Positions 1 to 8,686 are shown, counted from the first letter of the stretch. The stretch is 64,000 bases of DNA from Siphonodentalium dalli (GCA_032622095.1 CP136061.1:43223797-43287796); one strand, 5' to 3'. Numbers and translations are program-made. Notes: generated by a model not told the origin, from the letters alone.

Positions 1-833
1 CGAATGGTCGTGTTCATCTTGTAAGGAATGGGTACTTCCGGGTCACCTCTGTTATTTGCGACCACCGAAACAGAAAGTGAAAGATGTCAACAAGTTCATA
101 TTCTACGACTTTGAATGTTCACAAGATGAGGTTTACCTATGTGACGGTGGATACAAAATGGGACTCCCTTGCTCTACGTGCAGTGAAGCGGAAAGATGCA
201 GTCAATGTCGCCGGTAAGTACATTATTTTATGTGGAACGAAAAATTTATTGTTGTACCCGCATCTCACCAACCCGCAGTAATCTAAAAAAATTTGTTTCA
301 TTTTTTAGGTGTTCAAACTGTAAACGACCGGCGTGCGGATTAAATCGACATCAGCCCAATTTGGTGGTGGCCCAAACAGCCTGCGACTCTTGTTTGGACT
401 CGCCGGTGAACTCAGATTCGACTTGCGACGTTTGCGGTACTCGATGCGATCATTGCGGTAGCCTGGATAAAGAAGGCGATTACAAAAAGACACCGTGTAG
501 CGACACGTGCGGAAGAAGACAGTACATAGCGTCTGGTTCGGACACTCTACTGAACTTCGGAACCTGGCTGTTTACTAAACACCATTAAAACGCCACGGTA
601 TTGGCTCATAACAACAAGGCTTACGACGCTATATTGTTGCTGGAATACATGGTTTTCCAGGGGATGAGGCCTAGCAAAATTATTTATTCTGGATCGAAGG
701 TCATGTACATGCTAGGTCACCATGGGATTCGAATAATAGATTCGCTAAATTTTCTGACAATGCGATTGGCTGCTCTCCCGAAGGCTTTCGATTTGAAGGA
801 ACTAAAAAAAGGTATATGCATTTTTTTTATATA

Positions 834-986
834 TTTGTTTTTAAATATTAAATTTACACATTCTTTAAATTTTTATTTCAGGATATTTTCCCCCATTTCT
901 TCAATAATATATATATCGTTTCCATTTGTTTTTAAATATTAAATTTAAACATTTTATTTCAGGATATTTCCCTCATTTCTTCAATA
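834..986 (+). repeat. Tandem duplication of an intron 3' end plus exon start in the polymerase gene
   Basis: Two adjacent copies, about 834..905 and 927..986, each contain an AT-rich tract, the acceptor tttatttcag and the first bases of exon 3 (gatattt...catttcttcaat). Only the second copy continues into the open exon, so the first is a decoy acceptor followed by a short dead end. The copies differ at several positions, so the duplication is not very recent. Confidence 0.8.
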
Positions 987-1653
987 GGAAGGAGAACCGA
1001 CTGTATGAGGGGCCGTATCCCGATTCAACGTATTACGGGGCTGACACCATGTCGACGACAGACAGGGAGGCGTTTCTACGTTGGCACGAAACTAAAGCCG
1101 GTGAAATCTTCAATTTAGAGAAAGAATTATTGGCTTACTGCATTTCTGACATTGATATCTTGCGTCAGGCTTGTTTGAAGTTTCGGTCATTGTTTTTGAA
1201 AGTTACCGAGAATAAGGTAGATCCTTTCATGTCGATAACGATATCTTCTGCGTGCATGAAGGCCTATAAAATATTGTTCTTGGAAGAAACTTATTCTATA
1301 ACTCTCACTAACTCTGATCAATCAGAAACCAGTTTGCTGAAGAAATTGAATGATAAAGAGCGAGTATTGCTCGGTGATGATTGGGTAGAACGGGATACGG
1401 CCGAGGAGTCTGGAATTGAAATTACTGATGAAAAATTCATTAGTACGCCTATAGGCAAAGTTCCTAACGGGTTTTACGGTGACAAGGACCAATATTCGAA
1501 TGTCTCCATCCAATGGTTGTCCTGGTTGGCCCACGAAAAAAATAGAGACATACAACACGCTTTGAACCGCGGTGAATTCAAGGTACCAAATTCAAAGTAC
1601 AAGGTGGATGGATATTGTCAGGAGACCAACACCTGCTACGAATTTCACGGTGA

Positions 1654-1928
1654 GTACGACGTATAATCATCTTAAAACATTTGTCCCATCCCCCCCTAAT
1701 TGATCATATACAATAAATGGTATTTTTATTCTTTAGGTCGTTTTTATCACGCTCGTTTGACACGTTACCCACGAAACAGACACATCTCCAGTACAACGTA
1801 TAATCATTTTAAAACATTTGTCCCATCCTCCCCTAATTGATCATATACAATAAACGGTATTTTTTCTTCTTTAGGTTGTTTTCATCATGCTTGTTTGACG
1901 TGTTACCCACGAAACAGACACATCTCCA
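1654..1928 (+). repeat. 137-138 bp tandem duplication around the exon 4 acceptor of the polymerase gene
   Basis: Copy one (1654..1790) and copy two (1791..1928) share gtac.acgtataatcat, a poly-pyrimidine tract, the acceptor ttctttag and the exon start through cacatctcca. Only copy two runs on into open coding sequence. This is a second duplication of the same kind in one gene, again taking in a splice acceptor. Confidence 0.85.
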
Positions 1929-3970
1929 AACACCCGCTGACAAAACAGACACTGAATCAACTGTACACACTGACCATCAAAAAGCGTGAATTTTTGAAGA
2001 AGGCGGGTTACAAATATGTATGCATTTGGGAGCATACATTCACTGAGCAGAAAAAGAATAATGAAAAACTGCGGGACTTCTTGTCGCAGCTGGATGTACA
2101 ACCTCGACTCATGCCACGAGATGCTTTCTTCGGAGGTAAGTTTCCATATTTAAAAAAAAAAAAATGAAGTTTATAAAATAAAAATAAATAAAATTTATTT
2201 CTAAAAAAAATTCTTTTATCTTTTTAGGTAGGACAAATGCCTGCAAATTATACAAAGACGCGGGCCCCCGTGAGAGCATCAAATACGTCGATTTCACGTC
2301 CCTGTATCCTTATATAAATAAATCGGGCAAAATGCCAGTAGGGCATCCTGAAATAATAACTAAGGACTTTAAAGATATCAGCGCATATTTCGGGCTGGCT
2401 AAGGTGAAGGTTTCTCCTCCGAGGAAATTGTACCACCCCGTATTGCCATTGAGATCTCACGGAAAACTCACCTTTCCTTTGTGTCGATCATGCGCGGAAG
2501 ATCAAAGACAAACGACGTGCGATCACGGAACCGATGCGAGATCTATAACAGGGACGTGGACGACGCCAGAGATAATGAAGGCCATAGAGAAGGGTTACGT
2601 GGTGACGAAAATATATGAAGTATATCACTGGACAGATACCACGCAATACAATCAGGCTACTAAGAAAGGTGGACTCTTCTCGGAATACGTCAATTCGTAA
2701 GTATATTTTTTTAAACGAAAAGCGCCGCCGCCCCCTCCCCCTCCCTTTTTTTGGTCGGGGGTATCATTGAGTACGGGATGAAAAAAAACATTTTTATTTT
2801 TTGTTTTCAGCTTTCTCAAACTCAAACAAGAAGCTAGCGGTTGGCCAGCCTGGGTGAAAACTGCCGAGGACGAGTGCAGATATCTGAATGATTACGAAAG
2901 GGTCGAGGGGATTCGTTTGGATCCCGAAAATGTAAAAAAACAGCCAGCACTCAAGAGCCACTTCGAAACTCATGTTGAACGTTCTCTGGTAAGTAGTTAT
3001 TTTTTTTTTTTTTAGATAAATAATTTTTATTATTCGCATAAACTATATCGCATTACTAATTCATTCATCCATTACAGGGGAAAATTTGGAGAGAGACAGA
3101 ACATGACGCAGACGGAGATAATTCACGACAGTGAACCGAAGAAATTCTTCAGTTTGATTTCCGACCCAAAGAAGCTCGTGAAGGACTTCCACATTATCAA
3201 TGACAGCCACATTCAGTTATCCTACACCCACGACGACCATTTCCTACCCGATGAAAATAAGACTAATATATTTCTGGCCATATACACTACCTCCTGGGCT
3301 CGTCTCAAGTTATATGATGTACTGGATCATCTAGGAGAAAGTGTGCTGTATTTTGACACTGGTGAGTACTAATTTATTTTTTTTGCGTACCAAATTATGC
3401 TCTAGCTTGATATTAGGTCCTCAAAATATTTTACATTTCTGTTTTAGATTCCATCATCTACGTACAAAAGACGGGAGGCCCCGACGTCAGCTGCGGTGAT
3501 TTTCTCGGGGATCTGACCGATGAGTTAAAGGGGGACACTATCACACAATTCAGAAGCGCCGGACCGAAGAATTATGCTTACAGGACGACTGCCTGCGATG
3601 AGGTGTGCAAGGTGCGGGGCTTCAGTTTAAATTATATCAATTCTGAGGCCATTAATTTCAAGACCATGAGCACCCTGATTGATAGAAAGAGAAAGGCATT
3701 GGACGACCCTGATGTTGTAGAGCCGAAGAGACGACGTTTGGTAGATAAAGAGCGGGAAGGTGAATCCGGCGTACCCGACAAGGTGTTCATAACTGAAAAG
3801 AAGATATGTAGAGGTAGTGCCCGTCCTATCCTATACAACAGAATTCAAAAGAAGGTATACAGAGTGGTATACACGAAGCGCGTAATACTAGAAAATATGG
3901 ACACTATCCCTTTCGGATATTGAGAGTAGTTTATAAGGAATATGTGACACGTTCGTTCACCTTAGATATC

Positions 3971-4621
3971 ATGTCATTAATACCGTTCTTACCGAATTCC
4001 AGCTACGTGATCGCGGGTGCGACAAAGAGCGGGAAAACCAGATGGACTTTCCGCTTCTTACAAAATATAGAAGACATGATAGACGGCCCTCATCCCCAGA
4101 AATTTCTATACTGTTTCGGAGTGCATCAGGACTTATTCGATGAAATGGAAATAGCCATCCCACACATAAATTTCCACGAAGGTCTTCCCTCCAAAGAACT
4201 ACTGAGTGAATTTGCGGACGGTACGACGGCTATGATAATTCTGGATGATTTGGCTCACAAAGTTTTGGACAATTCCGATATGGAATGTTTATTCACACAA
4301 GGCTGCCATCATAAGAACTTATCAGTTATATTTTTAACTCAAAACTTGTTCCAAAAAGGTAAACACGCCAGAACTATAGCTTTGAATACTTCCTATACCA
4401 TTCTTTTGAAAAGCGTGTGTGATGCGAATCAAATAAAATATTTAGGTCAACAGCTGTTTCCGGGAAAATCACGTTTTCTGACTGATTGTTATAAGGATGC
4501 GGTGTTGGACAGACCCTATGGATATCTCATAATCGACGCTACGCCTAATACTGATTCAGAGTTTCGTGTAAGAACTGACACCTTTCCCGGTGAATATCCT
4601 ATAATATACAAATCTTTATAA
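3971..4621 (+). CDS. Polinton genome-packaging ATPase (FtsK/HerA-like, A32 family)
   Basis: Predicted 216-aa ATPase that would pump the element's DNA into capsids. Walker A GATKSGKT is at residues 16..23, Walker B MIILDD at about 88..93, and FLTQN, typical of Polinton packaging ATPases, at 121..125. The ATG at 3971 is chosen because the frame upstream only opens with TTG, and the domain begins right after it. The gene lies 47 nt after the polymerase stop (TGA 3921..3923) and ends 2 nt before the next ORF (TAAGGATG). It has no intron and no break. Length and motif order match known Polinton ATPases. Confidence 0.93.
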   Translation: MSLIPFLPNSSYVIAGATKSGKTRWTFRFLQNIEDMIDGPHPQKFLYCFGVHQDLFDEMEIAIPHINFHEGLPSKELLSEFADGTTAMIILDDLAHKVLDNSDMECLFTQGCHHKNLSVIFLTQNLFQKGKHARTIALNTSYTILLKSVCDANQIKYLGQQLFPGKSRFLTDCYKDAVLDRPYGYLIIDATPNTDSEFRVRTDTFPGEYPIIYKSL

Positions 4622-4623
4622 GG

Positions 4624-4929
4624 ATGAGTGCCAGGATCTCTAGAAATGCAGCGTTCTTGTCACTACTCGCATCCTGTTCTAGGAAGCAGTTAATATCTCT
4701 GTTGAAGACGGCTACTACGGACCAGATAAACGCATTATCGGAAATATGTTTGAATGTGTTGCAGGGTGTTTTGACTGTTACGAATATACAAACATTAGTG
4801 CCTTACAAGAAGTTTTATAGACTCTTGGCTGACGAGAAATATAGCGTGCTTAGGAAGAGACAAAATTTGCTGAAAAATTTGAAAGCAGTGCCTCTGTTAC
4901 TCAAGGACGTACCGATTGAACATTTATAA
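4624..4929 (+). CDS. Small basic Polinton protein, conserved in the family, function uncertain
   Basis: 101 aa. It is mainly helical in appearance and rich in Leu, Lys and Arg (RNAAFLSLLA, TATTDQINALSEICLNVL, RKRQNLLKNL). The N-terminal pattern, in which a lysine/arginine start is followed by a repeated leucine-rich helix and TATxxQI..LsEI..N(I/V)L, is one I recognise from short proteins beside the ATPase in many Polintons. A virion-associated role has been suggested for such proteins, but I cannot show one here. It starts 2 nt after the ATPase stop, and its TAA overlaps the next ATG by one base (TAATG at 4927..4931). Confidence 0.7.
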   Translation: MSARISRNAAFLSLLASCSRKQLISLLKTATTDQINALSEICLNVLQGVLTVTNIQTLVPYKKFYRLLADEKYSVLRKRQNLLKNLKAVPLLLKDVPIEHL

Positions 4930-5129
4930 TGTCAACATATTCAAAAAATGTGGTCATACCTTATGACAAATATGAACGTTTACTGAAAAATACCATCAAG
5001 AAAACGGCTGTAAAGACGCAATCACCTACAACGTCCTCAGCAATTCGGAAACCATCGATGATGAAGAAGATAGATAAACCACCGGGGGAAATATTATTGA
5101 ATAAGAAATGGATAACAATGTCAAAATAA
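4929..5129 (+). CDS. Small Polinton protein of 66 aa, function unknown
   Basis: Begins on the shared A of TAATG after the 101-aa ORF. The N-terminus has IPYDKYERLL, a pattern seen in short Polinton proteins. The rest is Lys/Ser/Thr/Pro-rich and looks disordered, ending KKWITMSK. It may be a full small protein or a shortened form of a longer virion protein; I cannot tell. The stop codon TAA (5127..5129) lies inside an AATAAA polyadenylation hexamer, so the transcript would end immediately after the gene. Confidence 0.6.
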   Translation: MSTYSKNVVIPYDKYERLLKNTIKKTAVKTQSPTTSSAIRKPSMMKKIDKPPGEILLNKKWITMSK

Positions 5130-5130
5130 A
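5125..5130 (+). terminator. AATAAA polyadenylation signal overlapping the last plus-strand stop
   Basis: AATAAA at 5125..5130 contains the TAA stop of the 66-aa ORF. A T/G-rich stretch follows at 5136..5165 (attatt/ttgttgttgt), as expected for a downstream element. It would end the plus-strand block before it runs into the convergent capsid genes. Confidence 0.55.
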
Positions 5131-5217
5131 ACTTATATTTGTATTATAATTCATTGTTGTTGTTTTTCTATACCTTCGGTGGGGGGGGTCCCTGAAATAA
5201 CGAGACGAAACTTATGT

Positions 5218-5238
5218 TTTATTTTCAAAAATTTTATT
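5218..5238 (-). terminator. Two AATAAA signals ending the minus-strand block
   Basis: TTTATT on the plus strand at 5218..5223 and 5233..5238 reads AATAAA on the minus strand, 29 to 49 bp downstream of the capsid stop at 5267. With the plus signal at 5125 this leaves a compact convergent terminator of about 140 bp between the two blocks. Confidence 0.55.
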
Positions 5239-5266
5239 TTCAACACTAATAATATACACAAAAATA

Positions 5267-6505
5267 TTAGTTGGGAGAAGACACAATGCGAGCCTCGCTT
5301 ATGCTGAAGTGTGATGGAAAAGTCCCGTATACCAATAACACTATAGTCTGCGACAATGTGAACTTAATATCCATTTGCGTCAATCCCTTGACCACCGGTT
5401 GTCCGTCTTCGATAGATCCAGTCGGGTCAATACAGTAAATAGCATAACCACCGTCAAAATCCTCTCGTGATATGGACGTTCCGGGATACGCTCGTACCAA
5501 GTTACTGTAAGCTTCGAGATAATCTTCCTTCCCGTAATTCATGCTCAGTGGTCGGCTAGGTAATGACTGTCCATTCACTGTGAAAGCCACGCTACTGCAA
5601 TTGAAATGTTGAAAGTTCAGTGGATTTTTCTTGTAATTTCCATTAAATCCCGCAGCATCAATCATAACCGCTATGATACGCCGAGGTATATCTCCTTGAA
5701 ACAAGTCAGTGGCTGTGAAATTGAAAGACCCTTTGGCGATAGAGAAAGCCTTCACTGCGGATCTCAGGTAGGGATAAATGGCATCAGATTTTTTCAACCG
5801 TTCTTCGATTTCTTTGGTAACACTAGGAATCATTTTGCAAAAGCAAACTCTGATACTAGCACCGGTTATTTTAACTTTGTAATCTTCATTCTCTTCGCCA
5901 TTCATTAGTGCGAAAGCATTCTTCACGGGCCATAATTTAATGCGGACGGGCACACCGTTGATTATATATCTATCCTGTTGGCACAGATCATGTAGTATCG
6001 GTCCGGAAACTTTTATTTCTTTGCTTTCCGCCGTGAGCTTCACTCTTTCATAAAAACCTAGATTGCCTCCGATGGGTGTTGTATCGTCGAATTCGTTGGG
6101 CGTGTCTTTGTACCACATCCGCTGTTGTAGACCATTGTTGATAACATTTTCATCCACGCTCAATAGCACGTCCAGATAAGACTTGTAAGGATAAAACGGT
6201 CCTAATGTTGATACCGTAGTTTGCTGAAGCTCGATGTCGACTGATGAGAACAATGAGTGGACTGGTGCGTTAATAATTCCTACTTTTGAAGTTTTTTTCA
6301 AAGCGCTTCCGTCACCTTTCACAATTTTCAAAGTCAAGTTTAGAAAACTGTTTCGAAAATCAATATATTTCTGAGACGTCGGTGGTACGTTGAACTCTAT
6401 AGGAGCACCATCTACTATCTGGTTAACGGGGTTGTATCCCATCCATTCCCTTTGCATAACTTCCGTCCTTTCAGTAGCCTTCGAAAATGTAGGTAAGTTA
6501 CTCAT
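5267..6505 (-). CDS. Probable major capsid protein (double jelly-roll; F54H12.2-like family)
   Basis: 412 aa, intronless and intact. The N-terminal region (NPVNQIVDGAPIEFNVPP, then YIDFRNSFL, HSLFSSVDIEL, YPYKSYLDVLL) matches the pattern of Polinton proteins annotated as 'uncharacterized F54H12.2-like'. That family is encoded next to the integrase (F54H12.3-like) and is taken as the major capsid protein. The length is at the short end for a double jelly-roll capsid. The ATG at 6505 overlaps the stop of the 73-aa ORF in ATGA. It is last in the minus-strand block and followed by two AATAAA signals. The capsid role comes from family knowledge; no fold was computed. Confidence 0.85.
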   Translation of the reverse strand: MSNLPTFSKATERTEVMQREWMGYNPVNQIVDGAPIEFNVPPTSQKYIDFRNSFLNLTLKIVKGDGSALKKTSKVGIINAPVHSLFSSVDIELQQTTVSTLGPFYPYKSYLDVLLSVDENVINNGLQQRMWYKDTPNEFDDTTPIGGNLGFYERVKLTAESKEIKVSGPILHDLCQQDRYIINGVPVRIKLWPVKNAFALMNGEENEDYKVKITGASIRVCFCKMIPSVTKEIEERLKKSDAIYPYLRSAVKAFSIAKGSFNFTATDLFQGDIPRRIIAVMIDAAGFNGNYKKNPLNFQHFNCSSVAFTVNGQSLPSRPLSMNYGKEDYLEAYSNLVRAYPGTSISREDFDGGYAIYCIDPTGSIEDGQPVVKGLTQMDIKFTLSQTIVLLVYGTFPSHFSISEARIVSSPN

Positions 6506-6723
6506 TTTGGTGAGGAGAATATGTCGTTTGCGGGTTCCTTTTTAACTTTTCCAATGTTTGTCTTCTTCGCTTTTCCTGCTTTTATCTTTTTAACTTTTAT
6601 CTTCTTAGCTGCGGCTTTCCTTATAAGTTTTTCAGGTTTCGCTTCAGTCTCGGGTAGGTACTTCGAGTCATCGTAGGGTACATATTTTTTAAGATCAAAG
6701 TCATAATAGTACGGAGTCCCCAT
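6502..6723 (-). CDS. Small Lys-rich protein, possible DNA-condensing core protein
   Basis: 73 aa. The N-terminal third is Tyr/Asp-rich (YYYDFDLKKYVPYDD). Residues about 30..65 are mostly Lys and Ala with little else (AAAKKIKVKKIKAGKAKK). Such composition suits a nucleic-acid-binding peptide like the core peptides of adenoviruses, but that is inference from composition and position only. Its start lies 23 nt inside the penton-like gene and its stop overlaps the capsid start by 4 nt (ATGA). Confidence 0.55.
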   Translation of the reverse strand: MGTPYYYDFDLKKYVPYDDSKYLPETEAKPEKLIRKAAAKKIKVKKIKAGKAKKTNIGKVKKEPANDIFSSPK

Positions 6724-7108
6724 TACGGCTAAAGTTCAACGTGTACTCTGAAGTAGTAATTTTTATAGGCGCCAAATTACCATCCAAGACGTATACCCTT
6801 ATAAACTGCGGATCAGTCCTAGTAACGCTCACGTCATGACTCTTACCGTACTTATAAGTTGATTTACTGCCTCTATAAATAACTCTTAGTACGGGTGCCA
6901 TTTTATTATAAACGAATGAATGTTCGCATACGTCACAACATACGTACATAACGTCATGCGGGTCCTCGGGTTTTATAGAAAATTGTTCCAGGCAACACGT
7001 CCATCGTGAATCTAGTAACCAATCAGCGGGTAGTGGCGTTGTGAAATCACCCGCTTCATTTCCGGGAAAAGAATCGTCACTATGACGGCTAGATAAGTAT
7101 AATCTCAT
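6701..7108 (-). CDS. Minor capsid (penton-like) single jelly-roll protein
   Basis: 135 aa from the ATG at 7108; an upstream in-frame GTG at 7111 is not used as start. The N-terminus LYLSSRHSDDSFPGNEAGDF, then TPLPADWLLD and WTCCLEQFSI, follows the Polinton minor capsid layout: short strand, FP-N, F.T.L, then a W..CLE/GL.EI strand. YVCCDVCEHSFV plus MAPVLRVI matches the family's YVYCD..E...APLLR.V region. The length of about 135 aa fits a single jelly roll. The start codon shares one base with the integrase stop (TGATG at 7110..7106). Confidence 0.85.
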   Translation of the reverse strand: MRLYLSSRHSDDSFPGNEAGDFTTPLPADWLLDSRWTCCLEQFSIKPEDPHDVMYVCCDVCEHSFVYNKMAPVLRVIYRGSKSTYKYGKSHDVSVTRTDPQFIRVYVLDGNLAPIKITTSEYTLNFSRNGDSVLL

Positions 7109-8181
7109 CACTTTCCGTATTTCACTAGATCAGTTCTCGATATCCAAGAGTCGTATTTAGAACCCCAATTCAGCCAACGAACTAAAACTGTGTTCCCGCT
7201 CCTTTTTAGTATTTTCTCGATTCTGTAAACTGCATCAGGGTCCACTTTAATTGCTTGTAATTCTTGCGCGTAAAATGAGCCTGTGACTTCTTCCTCGTCC
7301 CAATCTTTCAACTTGTAAACGTTCACACCTCCTCTTCTATATCGCAGTACCACCGTGAAAATTTCACCCGTCCACTTCTTATAAAATTCTTTGTCATAAA
7401 CTCCTTTGATGTGTGATATCCTCACTCTGTCACCGACCTTGAACTCGTACTTTTTTAATTTGACACTACCCTCTCGAAGAAGTAGTTTCTGTTGATAGCG
7501 CACCTCAGATTCGTTGCCTTTATTAACTGACGTCGGTGTGTAACCGGTGGAACGGTGTACCGTGTTATTGTAGCTTTCCACAATATCCTGCAATACACTG
7601 GAATATTCTTGAATACTATTGTGAACGAGATATCTATATAACCTCGTCTTCAGGGTCTTTATTAATCTCTCCGCGTAATTGGCTTTAGTTTCATTTTCGG
7701 TCGACAGGTATTTGATTCCTTCCCGCTTGAATAACCTCTGAACGGGTCTTGAATTAAAGTCCGTCCCCTTGTCCGTTCTCAGTATGGATGGTCTACGTGT
7801 TTCATGAAGAAACACATCTTCGAAAGCTTCACTGACGTGTTTCGCATCTTTCTTTATCAAGGCACGACACCAAGCGTATCTTGAAAATACATCGATTATA
7901 ACCAAAATGTATTTATAACGACTTCCTGAAGCAGTCAAGTCTGCCAAATCACAGTCCCACAACGAGTCTAAGCCTTCAACCACGACTCTACTTCTAGGAA
8001 ATTTGTGTCTAGATGGTTTAATTAGCGTATAGGTCTCTTGAGAACTGAACCAATCTCGAATTTTCTTCCTGCTGATAACGTGTGATCCTTCAGCTTTAAC
8101 AGCCTGATATAGTTTTTCAACTCCTCCGAAACTACCTGGTTTACTCGGGTCATAATACAGAGAATGTAGATATTCATCCAT
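7108..8181 (-). CDS. Polinton integrase (RVE family) with C-terminal chromodomain
   Basis: 357 aa, intact, F54H12.3-like. It would cut and join element ends into chromosomal DNA. The catalytic core carries D78 (WDCDLAD), D137 (LRTDKGTDF) and E171 (NYAERLIKTL), a DDE triad with D-to-E spacing of 34. Upstream, residues 10..60 form the N-terminal domain seen in Polinton integrases. Residues about 318..357 (YRIEKILKRSGN, LVRWLNW, WISRTDLVKY) are a chromodomain-like tail that may steer integration to modified chromatin. The start ATG at 8181 overlaps the TBP-like gene by 8 nt (ATGGATGA). Confidence 0.95.
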   Translation of the reverse strand: MDEYLHSLYYDPSKPGSFGGVEKLYQAVKAEGSHVISRKKIRDWFSSQETYTLIKPSRHKFPRSRVVVEGLDSLWDCDLADLTASGSRYKYILVIIDVFSRYAWCRALIKKDAKHVSEAFEDVFLHETRRPSILRTDKGTDFNSRPVQRLFKREGIKYLSTENETKANYAERLIKTLKTRLYRYLVHNSIQEYSSVLQDIVESYNNTVHRSTGYTPTSVNKGNESEVRYQQKLLLREGSVKLKKYEFKVGDRVRISHIKGVYDKEFYKKWTGEIFTVVLRYRRGGVNVYKLKDWDEEEVTGSFYAQELQAIKVDPDAVYRIEKILKRSGNTVLVRWLNWGSKYDSWISRTDLVKYGK

Positions 8182-8686
8182 TACTGCAGATTTCGAGTTC
8201 TAGAATTTTCGGTAGCACCTCACGTACGATCTGTCGTTGATTCTTTATACCCGTTATTAAAATAGATCCACTCAGGTGACAAGCGAAGTGGATACCCTCA
8301 GTGTAGAATGTCACAGCAGGAAAAATTTCTGGATAATAGTTACCACCGAGATATTCGACCAATAACCTTAATGATAATGGGCTGCATTTATGAACGGCTG
8401 ACATGGTAATTATACGAACTCTGGACAGGCATACTGGGTATCCGATCTTTTGAATTATTCTGGCATACTTTCGCAGTCTTCGAATTCCATCTTCCGCGTG
8501 ACTAGCGGCTCCCGCACACATAAGTTTACCCGTCTTATAGAGCCAGCATGATCCGCCTATAGAACGATTCCTCCAAATTAAGAAACCCCTCTTACATACG
8601 ACGTTACGTAGTGCATTAGCCAAATATATGACATCCACAGGACATCCTAACTGACTGGAACATACTACATTAGTTACGCGTACCAT
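8174..8686 (-). CDS. TATA-binding-protein-like protein encoded by the Polinton
   Basis: 170 aa, about the length of a bare TBP core, ATG to TGA without breaks. The TBP landmarks appear in order: NVV...QLGC.VD at 6..18; TGKLMCAGA at 52..60 (TBP SGKMV.TGA); RKYARIIQKIG at 72..82, identical to the yeast TBP helix as I remember it; PEIFP at 119..123 (TBP PELFP); SGSILITGIK at 139..148 (TBP SGKIVLTGAK); and a closing helix REVLPKILEL. The two-fold repeat of the saddle is thus kept. Of the four DNA-inserting phenylalanines, the one in PEIFP is kept. The one in LIF of repeat one appears as Tyr50 and the one in repeat two as His137. The first is shifted or lost near Gly34-Phe35. TATA binding is therefore plausible but altered specificity is likely. 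It lies first in the minus-strand block and overlaps the integrase. Confidence 0.88.
   Translation of the reverse strand: MVRVTNVVCSSQLGCPVDVIYLANALRNVVCKRGFLIWRNRSIGGSCWLYKTGKLMCAGAASHAEDGIRRLRKYARIIQKIGYPVCLSRVRIITMSAVHKCSPLSLRLLVEYLGGNYYPEIFPAVTFYTEGIHFACHLSGSILITGIKNQRQIVREVLPKILELEICSNG

Larger units (their letters stand above)
2..3923 (+). pseudogene. Protein-primed DNA polymerase B (Polinton type), spliced and broken, 5' partial
   Basis: Family B replicative polymerase of the element, start outside the window. Visible exons are about 2..213, 309..811, 963..1649, 1737 or 1875..2135, 2228..2696, 2811..2988, 3078..3361 and 3448..3923, all with GT..AG borders and introns of roughly 75 to 225 bp. 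Exon 1 has the exonuclease I motif (YDFE). Exon 2 has a Cys-rich stretch and exon 3 an ExoIII-like YCISDIDIL. Exon 5 has polymerase motif A (DFTSLYP). Motif B spans the exon 6/7 junction, and motif C (DTDS) is restored by joining exons 7 and 8. The C-terminus ends PFGY, as is usual for the family. Two lesions are visible: an in-frame TAA at 586..588 inside the exonuclease domain, and a reading-frame shift inside exon 6 near 2955..2965, just before motif B. A functional product is therefore unlikely. Introns in this gene contrast with the intronless neighbours. Confidence 0.9.

Noticed and set aside
586-588. Stop-codon readthrough or reassigned TAA in the polymerase
   Set aside because: Other genes use TAA as a normal stop, and the same gene also carries a frame shift, so decay is simpler.
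4616-8181. Bacterial or phage operon
   Set aside because: Overlapping genes look operon-like, but the polymerase has spliceosomal introns, polyadenylation signals are present, and the gene set is Polinton.
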